Of a stretch of 46,631 nt of DNA, positions 1 to 6,856 are shown one piece after another. The notes beneath the pieces are model-generated. The model made no database searches. It saw only the letters and a list, made by a program, of their open reading frames with translations, and had not been told where the DNA came from. The DNA comes from Acidobacteriota bacterium (lineage in GTDB: Bacteria; Acidobacteriota; Terriglobia; Bryobacterales; UBA6623). The position numbers were made by a program, and so were the translations under genes. The stretch lies in NCBI GenBank assembly GCA_027624045.1, contig JAQBUE010000016.1, positions 1 through 46,631 on the forward strand, read 5' to 3'. Each line of letters begins with the position of its first letter. Within the stretch, counting starts at the first letter, position 1.

Positions 1-148
1 TGGGAAGGAGTGATTGGGCCTTCCGGGAATAGTATGCACCTGAGGGGGCGGGCTAGCGGGGGTGGCTGGAGCTAAGTGGTTGGAATGATGGGGGATAAAT
101 ATTGTTTAGGCTCGTGACTGGGTTGCGGCCTGATATGGAAAAAAGAGC

Positions 149-189
149 TTGACATGCACAACGGTTCTGTTGTACAACAGTCTTGTTGT
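149..189 (+). promoter_or_regulatory. Promoter with two tandem 16-bp palindromic operators
   Basis: A consensus -35 box TTGACA lies at 149-154, and a plausible -10 TACAAC at 173-178 (18-bp spacer). Two perfect palindromes sit exactly end to end over this promoter: ACAACGGTTCTGTTGT at 158-173 and ACAACAGTCTTGTTGT at 174-189. Both have the form ACAAC-N6-GTTGT. The second extends by one base pair on each side (T173/A190). A ribosome-binding site (GGGGAGG, 201-206 region) follows, then the ATG at 213. The arrangement is that of a repressor site blocking RNA polymerase. The same palindrome occurs at 13171-13186 in front of the XRE locus. The repressor itself is inferred. Confidence 0.7.
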
Positions 190-212
190 AGATATCAATC
201 GGGGAGGCTCTG

Positions 213-1424
213 ATGGTACAGAATCGTGTTGGACCGCCGGTTCGGGGTAGTGACCTATTCGGGCGGGAGGCATTCATCGACTTGGTCTGGGAGAAGCTCG
301 ACAGCACACATATCCTGCTAGCCGCACCGCGCCGGTTTGGCAAGACGAGCGTGATGTACCGGCTGATTGACGAGCCGAGGGGCGGCTTCAAAGTGGTGCA
401 TGCCGACCTGGAACATTTGCGGCACCCTTCGGAGTTGATTACGGAGCTGACCGCCCAGCTCGCGAAGGACGATTTGTTCTCGAAAGCGCTCAGCGGCTTG
501 AGCTATCTCCCCAAGGCCGGCTGGGCTGCTTTTCGCAAGACGGTTGAGGAAGTCGAAATCCACAAGTTCAAGGTGAAGCTGAAAGAGCAGGTCCGGCCGC
601 ACTGGCGTGAAAGCGGCGAGGAACTGTTCGAGCGGATACAGGGCTCGGGAAAACGGCTGCTCTTCATTCTCGACGAACTGCCGATGATGATTGACGCGAT
701 GGCGCGCACCGATGACGGTCGCGCGGAAGCGATCGCGATGCTGCGCTGGTTTCGAGCGTTGCGCGTTTCGCCGAAGTGCGAGAACGTGCGTTTCGCAATC
801 GCGGGATCGATCGGCATCGGCCATGTACTGAATCAACTCGGCGAGGTGGCGTCGATCAACGACATCGAACAGCTTCGGCTCGATCCGTTCCCGCGCAAGG
901 TGGCCGCTGACTTGATTGACAGGCTCGCGAAGTCGAACAAAACCGAGATTTCCGCGGCTAGCCGCCGGCGGATGCTGGATCTGATCGGCACCCACGTCCC
1001 ATACTTCATTCAGGTCCTGTTTTCGGAAGTCGTCAAAGCCAACAAAATTGACCACAAGAAGATCACTCCGAAGAGAGTCGAGCAGATCTATCGCGACAAG
1101 GTTTTGGGAATCGACTGCAAGACTTACTTCGATCACTATTACGGGCGGTTGCGGTCTTACTACGAGCCCGATGAGGCGCGCGTCGTCAAGCGCACTTTAC
1201 GGCAGCTCGCGATGAGCGACTCGCTGCAACGGAGCTTTTGTTATCAGATCTACCGCGACGGACTGCGGGAGAAGGCGTCAGCGGATGGATTCTCGCATTT
1301 GATGGCGAATCTGGAGAACGATTTCTATATCTCGTTCGATTCGGCGGCGGAGTCTTACTCATTCGCGTGTAAGATTTTGCGGGATTGGTGGCTGCGGCAT
1401 TATGGTTTTGAGGCTGCGGACTAG
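213..1424 (+). CDS. P-loop ATPase of the archaeal-ATPase/AAA type
   Basis: 403-residue cytoplasmic NTPase. A short entry motif (DLFGRE, about residues 14-19) precedes a Walker A motif APRRFGKTS near residues 38-46. A Walker B strand LLFILDEL lies near residues 148-155, and a sensor-like strand (RFAIAGS) follows near 190. The C-terminal 170 residues are helical and charged and probably form a winged-helix/lid domain. The overall plan is that of PF01637-like archaeal ATPases and STAND-type NTPases, whose partners and substrates are mostly unknown. The start is fixed by GGGGAGG a few bases upstream of the ATG. The promoter carries two tandem operators. A second NTPase gene follows on the same strand after 162 bp. 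The biochemical role cannot be told from the sequence. Confidence 0.85.
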   Translation: MVQNRVGPPVRGSDLFGREAFIDLVWEKLDSTHILLAAPRRFGKTSVMYRLIDEPRGGFKVVHADLEHLRHPSELITELTAQLAKDDLFSKALSGLSYLPKAGWAAFRKTVEEVEIHKFKVKLKEQVRPHWRESGEELFERIQGSGKRLLFILDELPMMIDAMARTDDGRAEAIAMLRWFRALRVSPKCENVRFAIAGSIGIGHVLNQLGEVASINDIEQLRLDPFPRKVAADLIDRLAKSNKTEISAASRRRMLDLIGTHVPYFIQVLFSEVVKANKIDHKKITPKRVEQIYRDKVLGIDCKTYFDHYYGRLRSYYEPDEARVVKRTLRQLAMSDSLQRSFCYQIYRDGLREKASADGFSHLMANLENDFYISFDSAAESYSFACKILRDWWLRHYGFEAAD

Positions 1425-1508
1425 TGGGGACACGGGGCGTTTGTTTATTGGAACCAACGGAATTTCGATCACGGTGCTTGGTACCGTCTCCGTGCTTGAT
1501 GGCGGTTT

Positions 1509-1544
1509 GTCAACGCAGGCTCACGCCTGCGGCTCTGAGTTTGT
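1509..1544 (+). repeat. Dispersed hairpin repeat, copy A
   Basis: This 36-bp element lies between the two NTPase genes. Its core is a 7-bp perfect stem, CGCAGGC (1514-1520) with GCCTGCG (1525-1531), closed by a TCAC loop and followed by a conserved tail GGCTCTGAGTTTGT. A second copy at 12951-12986 matches at 33 of 36 positions. Two of the three differences are the two halves of one stem base pair (1519/1526), changed together. This looks like a REP-type structured repeat. Confidence 0.7.
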
Positions 1545-1586
1545 TGGGTGGATATTTGTGGAGATTCGCGGTTAGAGGTCTGACAC

Positions 1587-3812
1587 ATGGAATTGCTATA
1601 TAACCCGGAACGAATGGATGACGCGGATCTGCGGAGCACGTTCGTGGGCCGCGAGGCGTTGATCGAAGAACTGCTGGCGGTGATTCGCAACCAGCCGGAA
1701 GGGGCCGGCGTGCAGCACGTTGTGATCAAAGCGCCGCGCGGGCTGGGCAAGACCAGTTTGTTGCTGATGTTGCGGCTGCGGATTCTGGATAGCGAGTTGG
1801 CAGGACAGTGGTATCCGCTGAAGCTGACCGAGGAACAGTACGGTGTTTATGATCTGGCCGACCTCTGGATTGAGGCGCTGCGGCAGTTGGCTGACGAAAC
1901 GAATGATTCTTCGCTGCTAGCGAAAGTCGAGAAGCTGGGCGACGGACAAACGAGCTCAGAGGAACTGCATGACGCGGCCCTGGCCTTGCTTAAGGATTGG
2001 TGCGCGGAGCATGGCAAGCGGGTCGTGATGATGGTTGAGAACTTCGGACAACTGCTCGACCAGTTGGGAGATGAACGGGAACAGGCACGGCTGCGCACCG
2101 TGCTGATGAACGAAGGATTCGTGATGCTGATTGCGAGTGTAACGGCGATCTTCCACGAGGCCAATGGCTACGATCAGCCGCTTTACAACTTCTTCAAGTG
2201 GTATGACCTCGACTATCTGAACCACGACCAGATGCGGGAACTGCTCTGCCTGCGGGCGAAACTCGATGGCAACGAAGGCTTTGCTAAGACGCTGGAGCAA
2301 AACACCGTCAGGCTGAAGGTGCTGGAGTATTTCACGGGCGGGAGCCCGCGGCTGGCGCTGATGCTGTACCGGGTGCTGACCGTATCGCAGGTGAGTGCGG
2401 TTCGGGAAGCACTGGAGAAATTGCTGGACGAGATCACGCCGTACTACCAGGCGAAGACATCGAGCCTGCCGCCTCAGCAGCGTAAGATTCTGGATCAGTT
2501 GGCGCGGCACAGCAGCGTAACGCATGAGGCGCAGACGCCGGGGCAGATCGCCGTGGCGACCCGGCTGCCCGCGAACCAGGTGAGCGCGCAACTGAAGCGG
2601 CTGCTGGAGGGAGGGTTCGTCAGCGTCGCGAATGTGAGCGGCCGCAATGCCTACTACGGGCTTTCCGAGCGGCTGTATGCGATTTGGTACCAGATGCGGT
2701 TCGGGCGCGGCAGGATGATTTGGCTGGTTGATTTTCTGCGGGGTTGGTATAGCACGGATGAGTTTGAGACTGAGGCGGATCGACTGGGTGAGAGGTTCCG
2801 GGAGATGCTTGCGGTAGGGGGAAGGACTCAAGCGCTGGAAGTGCTCGCGATGAAGCACTACCTTGTGGAGGCTATGCCGCGTGAGCAGCGGATGCAGGCT
2901 CTGCCATCGTTGATTCGCGATTACCTTGACCTGGGTGATCCCGATGCACTCGCCGCTGCTGTCGACGCGGCTGATGAGACCTTGAAGCTGGACCCGAACA
3001 ACGCCACTGCGCTGTTTCGGAAAGGGTTGGCGCTGGAGGAGTTGGGGCGGAACGAAGAGGCGATCGCGGTGTACGACGAGGTTGTCGAGCGTTTCGGGAA
3101 AGCGGAAGAGCCGGCGCTGCGGGAGCAGGCGGCGCGGGCGCTGTTCAAGAAGGGTTTCAGGCTGGGAGAGTTTGGGCGGCACGAAGAGGAGATCGCGGTG
3201 TACGACGAGGTCGTCGAGCGGTTCGTGGACGCCGAAGAGGTGGCGCTGCGGGAGCCGGCGGCCAAGGCGCTGTTCAACAAGGGAGTCGCGCTGGGGCAGT
3301 TGGGGCGGCACGAAGAGGCGATCGCGGTGTACGACGAGGTCGTCGCGCGGTTTGTGGACGCCGAAGAGGCGGCGCTGCGGGAGCAGGCGGCGATGGCGCT
3401 GTTCTGCAAGGGACTCACCTTGGCGGAGTTGCAGCGCAACGAAGAGGAGCTGGCCGCGTACGAGCAGTCCCTGAGTGTCGACCGAAACCCGCTTGCACTG
3501 GAAGGGGTCGAGAGTTCTTTCCTGACAGCAATGGTTCGTTTTGCGAAGCTAGGCTACTCGGCGCGCGTGCGAGAGTTGATTCGGAACGCCGGGATCGAGG
3601 AGTCGCTATTCCCTCTCGTTCGAGCACTCGACTACATCGAGAGCGGCGATAAGGCCCTTATCGAAAAGCTGTCGCCCGAGGTCAAGGGCGTTGTCGAAGA
3701 GATTGTCGCGGAGTTGCAGGGTGGTGATAAAGCGTCACAGGCGGGCAAGAAAACGAAGGCAAAGCCGAAGCGCCGCGGGCGGGTGGCGAAGACGCGGAAG
3801 AAGCTGGATTAG
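1587..3812 (+). CDS. AAA/STAND-like NTPase with C-terminal TPR-like repeats
   Basis: 741 residues. The N-terminal NTPase core starts with FVGREALIEE (about residues 18-27), has a Walker A motif KAPRGLGKTS near residues 50-59 and a Walker B strand VVMMVENF near 148-155, with Glu-Asn where Asp-Glu is usual. A winged-helix-like segment (about 295-375) is followed by a helical linker. TPR-like repeats occupy about residues 450-630, including three near-identical 43-residue units. The C-terminus is Lys/Arg-rich (about 715-741), which could bind nucleic acid. The fusion of a switch NTPase to a TPR sensor is a common plan of STAND proteins, including some antiphage ones; a defence role here is only inference. 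The entry motif and Walker A resemble those of the upstream ATPase, so the pair may act together. Confidence 0.85.
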   Translation: MELLYNPERMDDADLRSTFVGREALIEELLAVIRNQPEGAGVQHVVIKAPRGLGKTSLLLMLRLRILDSELAGQWYPLKLTEEQYGVYDLADLWIEALRQLADETNDSSLLAKVEKLGDGQTSSEELHDAALALLKDWCAEHGKRVVMMVENFGQLLDQLGDEREQARLRTVLMNEGFVMLIASVTAIFHEANGYDQPLYNFFKWYDLDYLNHDQMRELLCLRAKLDGNEGFAKTLEQNTVRLKVLEYFTGGSPRLALMLYRVLTVSQVSAVREALEKLLDEITPYYQAKTSSLPPQQRKILDQLARHSSVTHEAQTPGQIAVATRLPANQVSAQLKRLLEGGFVSVANVSGRNAYYGLSERLYAIWYQMRFGRGRMIWLVDFLRGWYSTDEFETEADRLGERFREMLAVGGRTQALEVLAMKHYLVEAMPREQRMQALPSLIRDYLDLGDPDALAAAVDAADETLKLDPNNATALFRKGLALEELGRNEEAIAVYDEVVERFGKAEEPALREQAARALFKKGFRLGEFGRHEEEIAVYDEVVERFVDAEEVALREPAAKALFNKGVALGQLGRHEEAIAVYDEVVARFVDAEEAALREQAAMALFCKGLTLAELQRNEEELAAYEQSLSVDRNPLALEGVESSFLTAMVRFAKLGYSARVRELIRNAGIEESLFPLVRALDYIESGDKALIEKLSPEVKGVVEEIVAELQGGDKASQAGKKTKAKPKRRGRVAKTRKKLD
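3052..3438 (+). repeat. Three 129-bp in-frame tandem repeats (TPR-like)
   Basis: Three consecutive 129-bp units begin near 3052, 3181 and 3310. Each encodes a 43-residue unit with the shared core EAIAVYDEVVERF, then an AEE...ALRE segment and ALFxKGxxLGxLGR. High identity at DNA level, including synonymous positions, points to recent duplication or gene conversion. The third unit runs into a more diverged repeat. The 43-residue period is longer than the canonical 34-residue TPR. Confidence 0.8.
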
Positions 3813-4160
3813 AGGGGCAGGCTGGTTACCGATGGTTGTGTTGGGTATGCGGTGAGTTTGATTTCGGGGGGCTGGCGATGCGGGTGGTTTGGTTGCTTTG
3901 TTGAGGTTTTGGCGGCCAAACCCGTCACTGGCGTTCTGGGCTCGGGGGGCGCTGGGTCGAAAAGGCTGCGGCTATAGGGCGATGTCGCGGTCGAGATCAA
4001 GTAGTGAGACGTGCCGGCGGTTGTTGAAGAAAACGGCACAACCACCGGTTTTCGCGACCGACGCTCATTGGGAACAAGAGCAGTTAGGCGAGCGAAGATC
4101 GGATGGCCTTCATTGGCCCTCCTAGGCAACAAGCGCCTGGACGACCAACGTCCGTACCGA
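3813..4160. other. Non-coding gap between NTPase and mazF
   Basis: 348 bp between two convergent genes. It holds the dispersed 76-bp repeat described at 4030-4105. The rest (3813-4029) shows no believable gene, and I see no GC stem followed by a T-run that would make an intrinsic terminator. Confidence 0.6.
4030..4105 (+). repeat. 76-bp dispersed repeat, copy A
   Basis: This sequence reappears at 31732-31806 with roughly 90 % identity and a single gap. It shares a fully conserved core around CGACGCTCATTGGGAACAAG. Its ends form an imperfect inverted repeat (CCGGTTTTCG against CGAAGATCGG); the other copy has perfect ends. Both copies lie just beyond the 3' ends of genes. No coding potential is apparent. 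Confidence 0.75.
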
Positions 4161-4502
4161 TCACTTATTTGCCAACAGGGTATTCAGTTTGGCCAAGACC
4201 TCTTCGATGACCGCATCCGGCAGTCGGCAGAGAAAGCGCGCCTTTCGTGATCTCCAGTCCAGGCTTTTCACTAGATCGGACAAGATAGCGCCCCGCGCGG
4301 GCAGGCCCGCGGGCAGCAGCACCTCAAACGGATAACCCTTGACCTGTGTCGTCACAGGACACAGCACGGCCAAGCCCACTTTGCCGTTGTAGCTCGCCGG
4401 AGAGAGAATGAGCGCCGGCCGCCGGCCCTGTTGTTCATGGCCGCTTTGCGGCTGGAACTCCAGCCAGAAAACGTCGCCGCGATCCGGGATGCGCCGGCTC
4501 AC
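4161..4502 (-). CDS. mazF: MazF/PemK-family mRNA interferase toxin
   Basis: 113 residues, the usual MazF length. The N-terminal motif DRGDVFWLEF contains the RGDV strand of the family. GRRPALILSP (about residues 27-36) and VLCPVTTQVKGYPFEV (about 47-62) are the typical core strands, and SDLVKSLDWR near 74-83 matches the dimer/active-site region. MazF proteins cut single-stranded RNA at short sequences and are neutralised by MazE. The start codon overlaps the stop of the antitoxin gene by four bases (ATGA type), so the pair is translationally coupled. It lies convergent to the NTPase genes. Confidence 0.92.
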   Translation of the reverse strand: MSRRIPDRGDVFWLEFQPQSGHEQQGRRPALILSPASYNGKVGLAVLCPVTTQVKGYPFEVLLPAGLPARGAILSDLVKSLDWRSRKARFLCRLPDAVIEEVLAKLNTLLANK

Positions 4503-4741
4503 CAGCTCTCCCGGCCGACCGCTTCGCCCGTATCGACTTCCTCGTGCAGGTTATCCGTGCTTACGCCGGCCAGGAGTTTCTCAAGGCTGTACCGCGGAGG
4601 TTTGACGGGATTCAGCACGACCCGTCCCTTCTCCAAGGTCAGATCCACCTCGGAGCCCTGAGAGATCTTCGACTCCAAGGCGATCGTCTTCGGTATGCGC
4701 ACTGCCAGGCTATTGCCCCACTTCTGAATTTTGACTCGCAT
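4499..4741 (-). CDS. mazE: MazE/AbrB-type antitoxin
   Basis: 80 residues. The N-terminal swapped-hairpin fold of AbrB/MazE antitoxins is clear: KIQKWGNSLAVRIPK (residues 4-18) and GSEVDLTLEKGRVVLNPV (about 30-47). The C-terminal part (about 50-80) is acidic and probably disordered, the region that usually wraps MazF. It is the first gene of a two-gene operon and overlaps mazF by four bases. MazE, alone or with MazF, normally represses its own promoter. A candidate promoter lies directly upstream. Confidence 0.92.
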   Translation of the reverse strand: MRVKIQKWGNSLAVRIPKTIALESKISQGSEVDLTLEKGRVVLNPVKPPRYSLEKLLAGVSTDNLHEEVDTGEAVGRESW

Positions 4742-4744
4742 GGT

Positions 4745-4786
4745 TCCTATCTACAAAGAGTATACGCCCAGACCGGTAAGCCGGAA
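4745..4786 (-). promoter_or_regulatory. Candidate mazEF promoter and ribosome-binding site
   Basis: On the minus strand a -10 box TATACT lies at 4764-4759 with a weak -35 (TTCCGG, 4786-4781) 16 bp upstream. A short leader carries AGGA (4748-4745) just before the ATG. The -10 is centred on the palindrome GTATAC, a possible operator core. Spacing supports it, but the -35 is poor. Confidence 0.45.
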
Positions 4787-5096
4787 GGGGCATGGCGAAA
4801 TGGGGGCGGGCGAAAAGGGGACGGAGAAGCCGTGCCGCGCTTCACGAGGCCCTCTTCGCCGCCTCTACGTTCGGAAAGTTTCCTGCCACATCTACTACAC
4901 GTTCAACCGGGACGAAGTTATCGTTCGAGCCTTCTGGAGCTCCTGCCGACGCCATGGACCCAGGTTGCTTCCGTGACATCTATTCAATTGTCCACGAGTC
5001 ATGCGCCAGCGCTGGCGACAGTGCCGGCGAAGCGTTGACTTCAGGCACTGGCGGGCCGGGTATAGAGCCGTGAAATAACTCGTCCGGGGCGCCTGT
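4787..5096. other. Intergenic stretch without recognisable gene
   Basis: About 310 bp between the mazEF promoter and the 3' end of lgt. Reading frames here are short and lack ribosome-binding sites or recognisable motifs. I see no RNA gene or repeat family in it. Confidence 0.5.
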
Positions 5097-5948
5097 CTAC
5101 GCCCGCGGGTTAGTCTCCGCGGATTTCTCCGTACCAGAGAGAGCCTTGGAACGGCCCATCAGCAGCCAGGCGCCGGCCACGACCAGCGCGATCGCGACCC
5201 ACTGCGTTGAGCTGAGCGGCCAGCCGAAGGGGAAGACGCGGGATGCGGCGTCGCGGAAGAATTCAACGAACAGGCGGAAGCTGGAGTACAGCACGAGGTA
5301 CCACCCCAGGATGGCGCCGGGGCGGTGAGGCCGGTCGATGAGCCGCCACAGAATCATACCGACAACGAACGTGCCGGCCGCCTCGTAGAGCTGCGTCGGG
5401 TGAAGATGGATATTGAGCGGCACGCCGACGAACTCGTGGGCGGCCGGATCGGTGAAGGCGATGCCCCAGGGCACGTCGGTCGGTTTGCCCCAGCAGCAGC
5501 CGGCGGCAAAGCAGCCGAGGCGTCCGATTGAGTGGCCGATGGCGACGGCCGGAGCGAACAAGTCGGCGGTGACGAGTGCCGGCAGCCCCTCACGGCGGGC
5601 ATACCAGAAGGCGACGGCAATGGCCGCCAGCAATCCCCCGAAGAAGACGCCTCCTGCCTGCAATGAACTGAGCGAGAACAGGCGGGCCGGATTGCGCAAG
5701 TAGAAGTCGAGGTCGAGCAGGATCATGAAGAGCTTCGCGCCGACAATCGCCGCCAGTGCGACGTAGACGCCTAGGTTCGTGATCTTTTCGGAGTCGAAGC
5801 CGTGTCGTTGGGCGAGCTTGCCGAGTAGATAGAGCCCAACGACAAACCCGGCGGCCACAAGCAGGCCGTAGGTGGGCATCGAAAACGGGCCCAGCTGGCC
5901 CAGCAGCGGCAGCGAGAATGGCCCTAGCGTAAACAGTCGAGGACACAT
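5097..5948 (-). CDS. lgt: Prolipoprotein diacylglyceryl transferase
   Basis: Inner-membrane enzyme that moves a diacylglyceryl group from phosphatidylglycerol to the lipobox cysteine of prolipoproteins, the first step of lipoprotein maturation. The start is taken at the Met of MCPRLFTLGPF (283 residues), a typical Lgt N-terminus; a further in-frame Met 13 codons upstream would overlap lspA. Several hydrophobic segments alternate with conserved loops. The signature region reads HSIGRLGCFAAGCCWGKPT (about residues 138-156), a Cys-rich variant of the classical GRxGN motif. YSSFRLFVEFFRD near the C-terminus is also typical. It follows lspA by about 10 bp, so the two consecutive enzymes of one pathway form an operon. 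Confidence 0.95.
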   Translation of the reverse strand: MCPRLFTLGPFSLPLLGQLGPFSMPTYGLLVAAGFVVGLYLLGKLAQRHGFDSEKITNLGVYVALAAIVGAKLFMILLDLDFYLRNPARLFSLSSLQAGGVFFGGLLAAIAVAFWYARREGLPALVTADLFAPAVAIGHSIGRLGCFAAGCCWGKPTDVPWGIAFTDPAAHEFVGVPLNIHLHPTQLYEAAGTFVVGMILWRLIDRPHRPGAILGWYLVLYSSFRLFVEFFRDAASRVFPFGWPLSSTQWVAIALVVAGAWLLMGRSKALSGTEKSAETNPRA

Positions 5949-5958
5949 AGTTTTTTGC

Positions 5959-6462
5959 TCAGGCTGACTCGGGCTCCCGCTCAGCATGCTGTTGGGTCAG
6001 GAAGGAGTCCAGCAGCAGCAAGCCCGCCCCGATGGTGATGCAGCTATCCGCGACGTTGAACGCCGGCCAGTGGTACGAGCCGACGTAGAAGTCGAGAAAG
6101 TCGACGACGTAGCCGTACGCAAAACGGTCGTAGAGATTGCCCGCCGCGCCGGCGAGGATCAGCGACAAGCCGGTGAGTGCACGTGCGCCGGTCTGCCCCG
6201 CCCGCCAAAACAGATAGACGATGAAGGCCAGCGCAACGGTGGAGAAGGCCGGGATGATGTAGTCCTTCACGAAGGGTTGCGCGTCGGCGAGCATGCTGAA
6301 AGCAATGCCGGTATTGCGGGTGTGAACGAGATTAAAAAAGCCGCCGATGATGACCGTGCTGTCGTAGAGCGGCATCTGCTCGGAGACGGCGAGCTTCGTC
6401 ACGCGGTCCAACGCGATCATCGCGGCGGCCAGCAAGGCATAGAGCAGACGTGAGCGGGTCAT
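5959..6462 (-). CDS. lspA: Lipoprotein signal peptidase II
   Basis: 167 residues, the usual LspA length, with four hydrophobic segments. All family boxes are present: DRVTK near the N-terminus, NTGIAFSML (about residues 50-58), GNLYDRFAYGYVVDFLD (about 108-124) and FNVADSCITIG (about 135-145). The two catalytic aspartates are those of GNLYDR and FNVADS. The enzyme cleaves the signal peptide after Lgt has lipidated the cysteine. It lies immediately upstream of lgt on the same strand and is probably co-transcribed with it. Confidence 0.96.
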   Translation of the reverse strand: MTRSRLLYALLAAAMIALDRVTKLAVSEQMPLYDSTVIIGGFFNLVHTRNTGIAFSMLADAQPFVKDYIIPAFSTVALAFIVYLFWRAGQTGARALTGLSLILAGAAGNLYDRFAYGYVVDFLDFYVGSYHWPAFNVADSCITIGAGLLLLDSFLTQQHAEREPESA

Positions 6463-6856
6463 GACGATTTTCCCCGGTGGGCCTGACGTGCGCGGTGTGC
6501 CGGGTATGCCCAGTTTGCCCGGTATGATTGTGCCGCCACCATAACCAGCGAGCCCCGCGCACCGAAAACTATTGACAGGGAGGCCAAACGCCGAAGTTTT
6601 CTCAGTCTAGCAACGCCGTGCGGACAACCGGCGGGCAGAAAAGTTGCCGCCCAACTCATGGAACCCGTTGGCGGCTTCAGGCGTAGATCACTGTGACGGT
6701 TGAACACTTTCCACTTGCGGCTACCCTGCTGTGCTGGGTACCATAAAAGATGGGATCCTTGTAGCCGCCGATGAGAGCCCTAAATCCGCGTAACGGCAAG
6801 TGACGATGGGGCGTCTTTCCTAAAGAGGATTCGACAAGCCCGCGAAACGTAGCGCT
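6463..6856. other. Divergent intergenic region between lspA and tonB
   Basis: 394 bp that must hold the start signals for lspA (minus) and tonB (plus). On the plus strand a possible promoter is TTGCGG (6715-6720), an 18-bp spacer and TACCAT (6739-6744), which would leave a leader of about 100 bases for tonB. No ribosome-binding site stands out before the tonB ATG. Around 6490-6530 the tracts GTGCCGGGTATGCCC and TTGCCCGGTATG form short imperfect repeats. No gene is evident. Confidence 0.4.

Noticed and set aside
1956..3311. 451-codon open frame antisense to the TPR-ATPase gene
   Set aside because: Rich in Arg, Gln, Pro and Leu with no motifs. It arises from the repeated, GC-biased codons of the real gene on the other strand.
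3052..3438. Regular 129-bp repeats considered as a CRISPR-like or satellite array
   Set aside because: They are in frame, lack unique spacers and encode TPR-like helices inside a larger protein.
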